From: a virus
IMG/VR virus record: IMGVR_UViG_3300023116_000275
Span: 1-27,318 of that record
Length of the DNA: 27,318 bases
Reading direction: 5' to 3' (one strand)
Shown: positions 26,574-27,318 of the stretch, one piece after another
Layout: each line of letters begins with the position of its first letter
Position numbering within the stretch: position 1 is the first letter of the stretch
The notes under the pieces: generated by a model
Database searches by the model: none
What the model was told of the DNA's origin: nothing
The model's input: only the letters and a program-made list of their open reading frames with translations
Position numbers and translations under genes: made by a program

Positions 26574-26603
26574 TAAAAAAGGTGTGTGGTCTTCCCACAC
26601 ACC
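26574..26603 (-). terminator. intrinsic terminator
   Basis: Minus strand: 9-bp stem GGTGTGTGG / CCACACACC, 5-base loop, then T6. It ends the GT11-like gene transcript. Confidence 0.88.
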
Positions 26604-26604
26604 T

Positions 26605-26633
26605 AATCTACATGCCACTCTCAACCCCATCAA
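26605..26633 (-). promoter_or_regulatory. possible promoter overlapping the terminator
   Basis: Minus strand TTGATG (26628-26633), 17-bp spacer, TAGATT (26605-26610), each 4 of 6 matches. Transcripts would start inside the terminator hairpin, so this is tentative. Confidence 0.25.
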
Positions 26634-26662
26634 CCAGTGCTGTGACACCTGATCAACTGTCC

Positions 26663-27318
26663 TTATTGTACAACCGTAATTGTTCGATCATCTGGATTCT
26701 CAACTGGATAATAATGATCTTGCCCCACAATTACCCCACAACCACTAAGTGTTTGATTAAAACCATTAAGATCTCTAAGAACATTTGGAATATCATCCTC
26801 TGGATGTCCTTGCATCCAGTACATTGGATAAATCACCTTTGTTGGATTTCCTAAAACTGTCGCCCACAAACTGTATGTACTATTACCCATAATAATATAC
26901 TCACACATTGACATTAAACAAAGATCATATGAATAATTATATTGTCCAGTTACAATCTTAGTTCTTGATGGTTCGTCCAAACTATTTAAAATTTTCTTTA
27001 ATTCCTCATTCAACTGTTCTTGACTTGGATTTGTAATATCTACTGAATTTAGATTATTAATTGCAGTATCTAGTAAAAATGCATTATAGTTGAATCGATA
27101 TGTTCCATCATAATCAAGTACCCTATCAATACTTTCCATCGTACTATCAAAACCTTGATTGTTTTGATAAATGTCCTTAATAATGGTAAATCTGGATCTA
27201 TCATAACTCAAATTATCTAAGATATACTCTGCTCTTTCTTTATTATTTGAAAATACTAGAACAGGTAGATCTTCTGGTAATTGTGCTAGAGCATTCTCAT
27301 AATAATCATAATTACATA
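26663..27318 (-). CDS. GT11-like fucosyltransferase, 5' end outside window
   Basis: An open frame that runs off the right edge; the visible 217 codons are the C-terminal part and have no start of their own. The first visible part reads YENALAQLPEDLPVLVFSNN, matching the F-S-x-D/N strand of alpha-1,2-fucosyltransferases. Later SYDLCLMSMCEYIIMGNSTY then SLWATVLGNPTKVIYP matches the GT11 signature D-x-x-L-M-S-x-C-x-x-x-I-x-x-N-S-x-x-S-x-W-x-A. A roughly 60-residue helical insert lies between these parts. The enzyme probably adds fucose or a related sugar to a glycan on the phage particle or host surface. The terminator at 26574 closes its transcript. Confidence 0.75.
   Translation of the reverse strand, partial: CNYDYYENALAQLPEDLPVLVFSNNKERAEYILDNLSYDRSRFTIIKDIYQNNQGFDSTMESIDRVLDYDGTYRFNYNAFLLDTAINNLNSVDITNPSQEQLNEELKKILNSLDEPSRTKIVTGQYNYSYDLCLMSMCEYIIMGNSTYSLWATVLGNPTKVIYPMYWMQGHPEDDIPNVLRDLNGFNQTLSGCGVIVGQDHYYPVENPDDRTITVVQ

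Noticed and set aside
1-27318. CRISPR array, insertion sequence or tRNA gene
   Set aside because: No regularly spaced repeats with unique spacers, no transposase frame with terminal repeats and no cloverleaf seen by eye; the CTCGTCGAG copies are too few and too irregular for an array.

Overview
The window looks like part of a T4-like cyanophage genome (a myovirus, probably of marine Synechococcus or a relative). The evidence is a baseplate-wedge gene block in T4 order (gp25, gp6, a giant gp7-position protein, gp8-like), T4-type late promoter octamers (TATAAATA) beside structural genes, and many 40-90 residue proteins of the kind found in these phages. Every gene I accept is on the minus strand, so transcription runs from high to low coordinates. 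Family names come from motif recognition and memory, not from a database search.

Layout. 1-14573: AT-rich baseplate module, holding the 5' part of a gp8-like gene, a 3,900-residue gp7-like protein with a YHYH domain, a lectin-like module and many GxGY beta repeats, then gp6 and gp25 with an exact late promoter in front. 14613-16931: a transition zone of small genes, with a possible degenerate phosphoribosyltransferase-like protein, a GT-A-type glycosyltransferase, and three sigma70-type promoters feeding short leaders. 16932-17277: a non-coding stretch with a terminator and a 30-bp perfect inverted repeat. 17278-22904: a run of tiny genes of higher GC, many separated by a short GC-rich hairpin. 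It includes a winged-helix-like protein, an orphan HicA-like protein, a possible DNA-glycosylase-like protein behind a promoter with a built-in palindrome, a KTSC-like protein and several small families seen in cyanophages. 22905-23876: two control regions around one small gene. 23877-27318: AT-rich again, with two fucosyltransferase-like genes (one cut by the window edge) flanking a tightly overlapping cassette of six small proteins.

The most unusual region is 23374-23876. It holds no gene but contains three direct DnaA-box-like sequences exactly 21 bp apart, an AT-rich flank with three ATTTATAA elements, a plus-strand extended -10 promoter aimed into the boxes although no plus-strand gene follows, an exact late promoter on the minus strand, and an array of CTCGTCGAG palindromes that recurs at two other places in the window. 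This looks like a replication-origin-like or DnaA-titrating element, which would be unexpected for a T4-type phage.

Regulation as read from sequence: late octamers serve the virion genes, while sigma70-like promoters with 17-bp spacers and leaders of about 16-25 nt serve the small-gene cassettes. Intrinsic terminators at about 17150, 20130, 23140, 25140 and 26590 divide the minus strand into transcription units.
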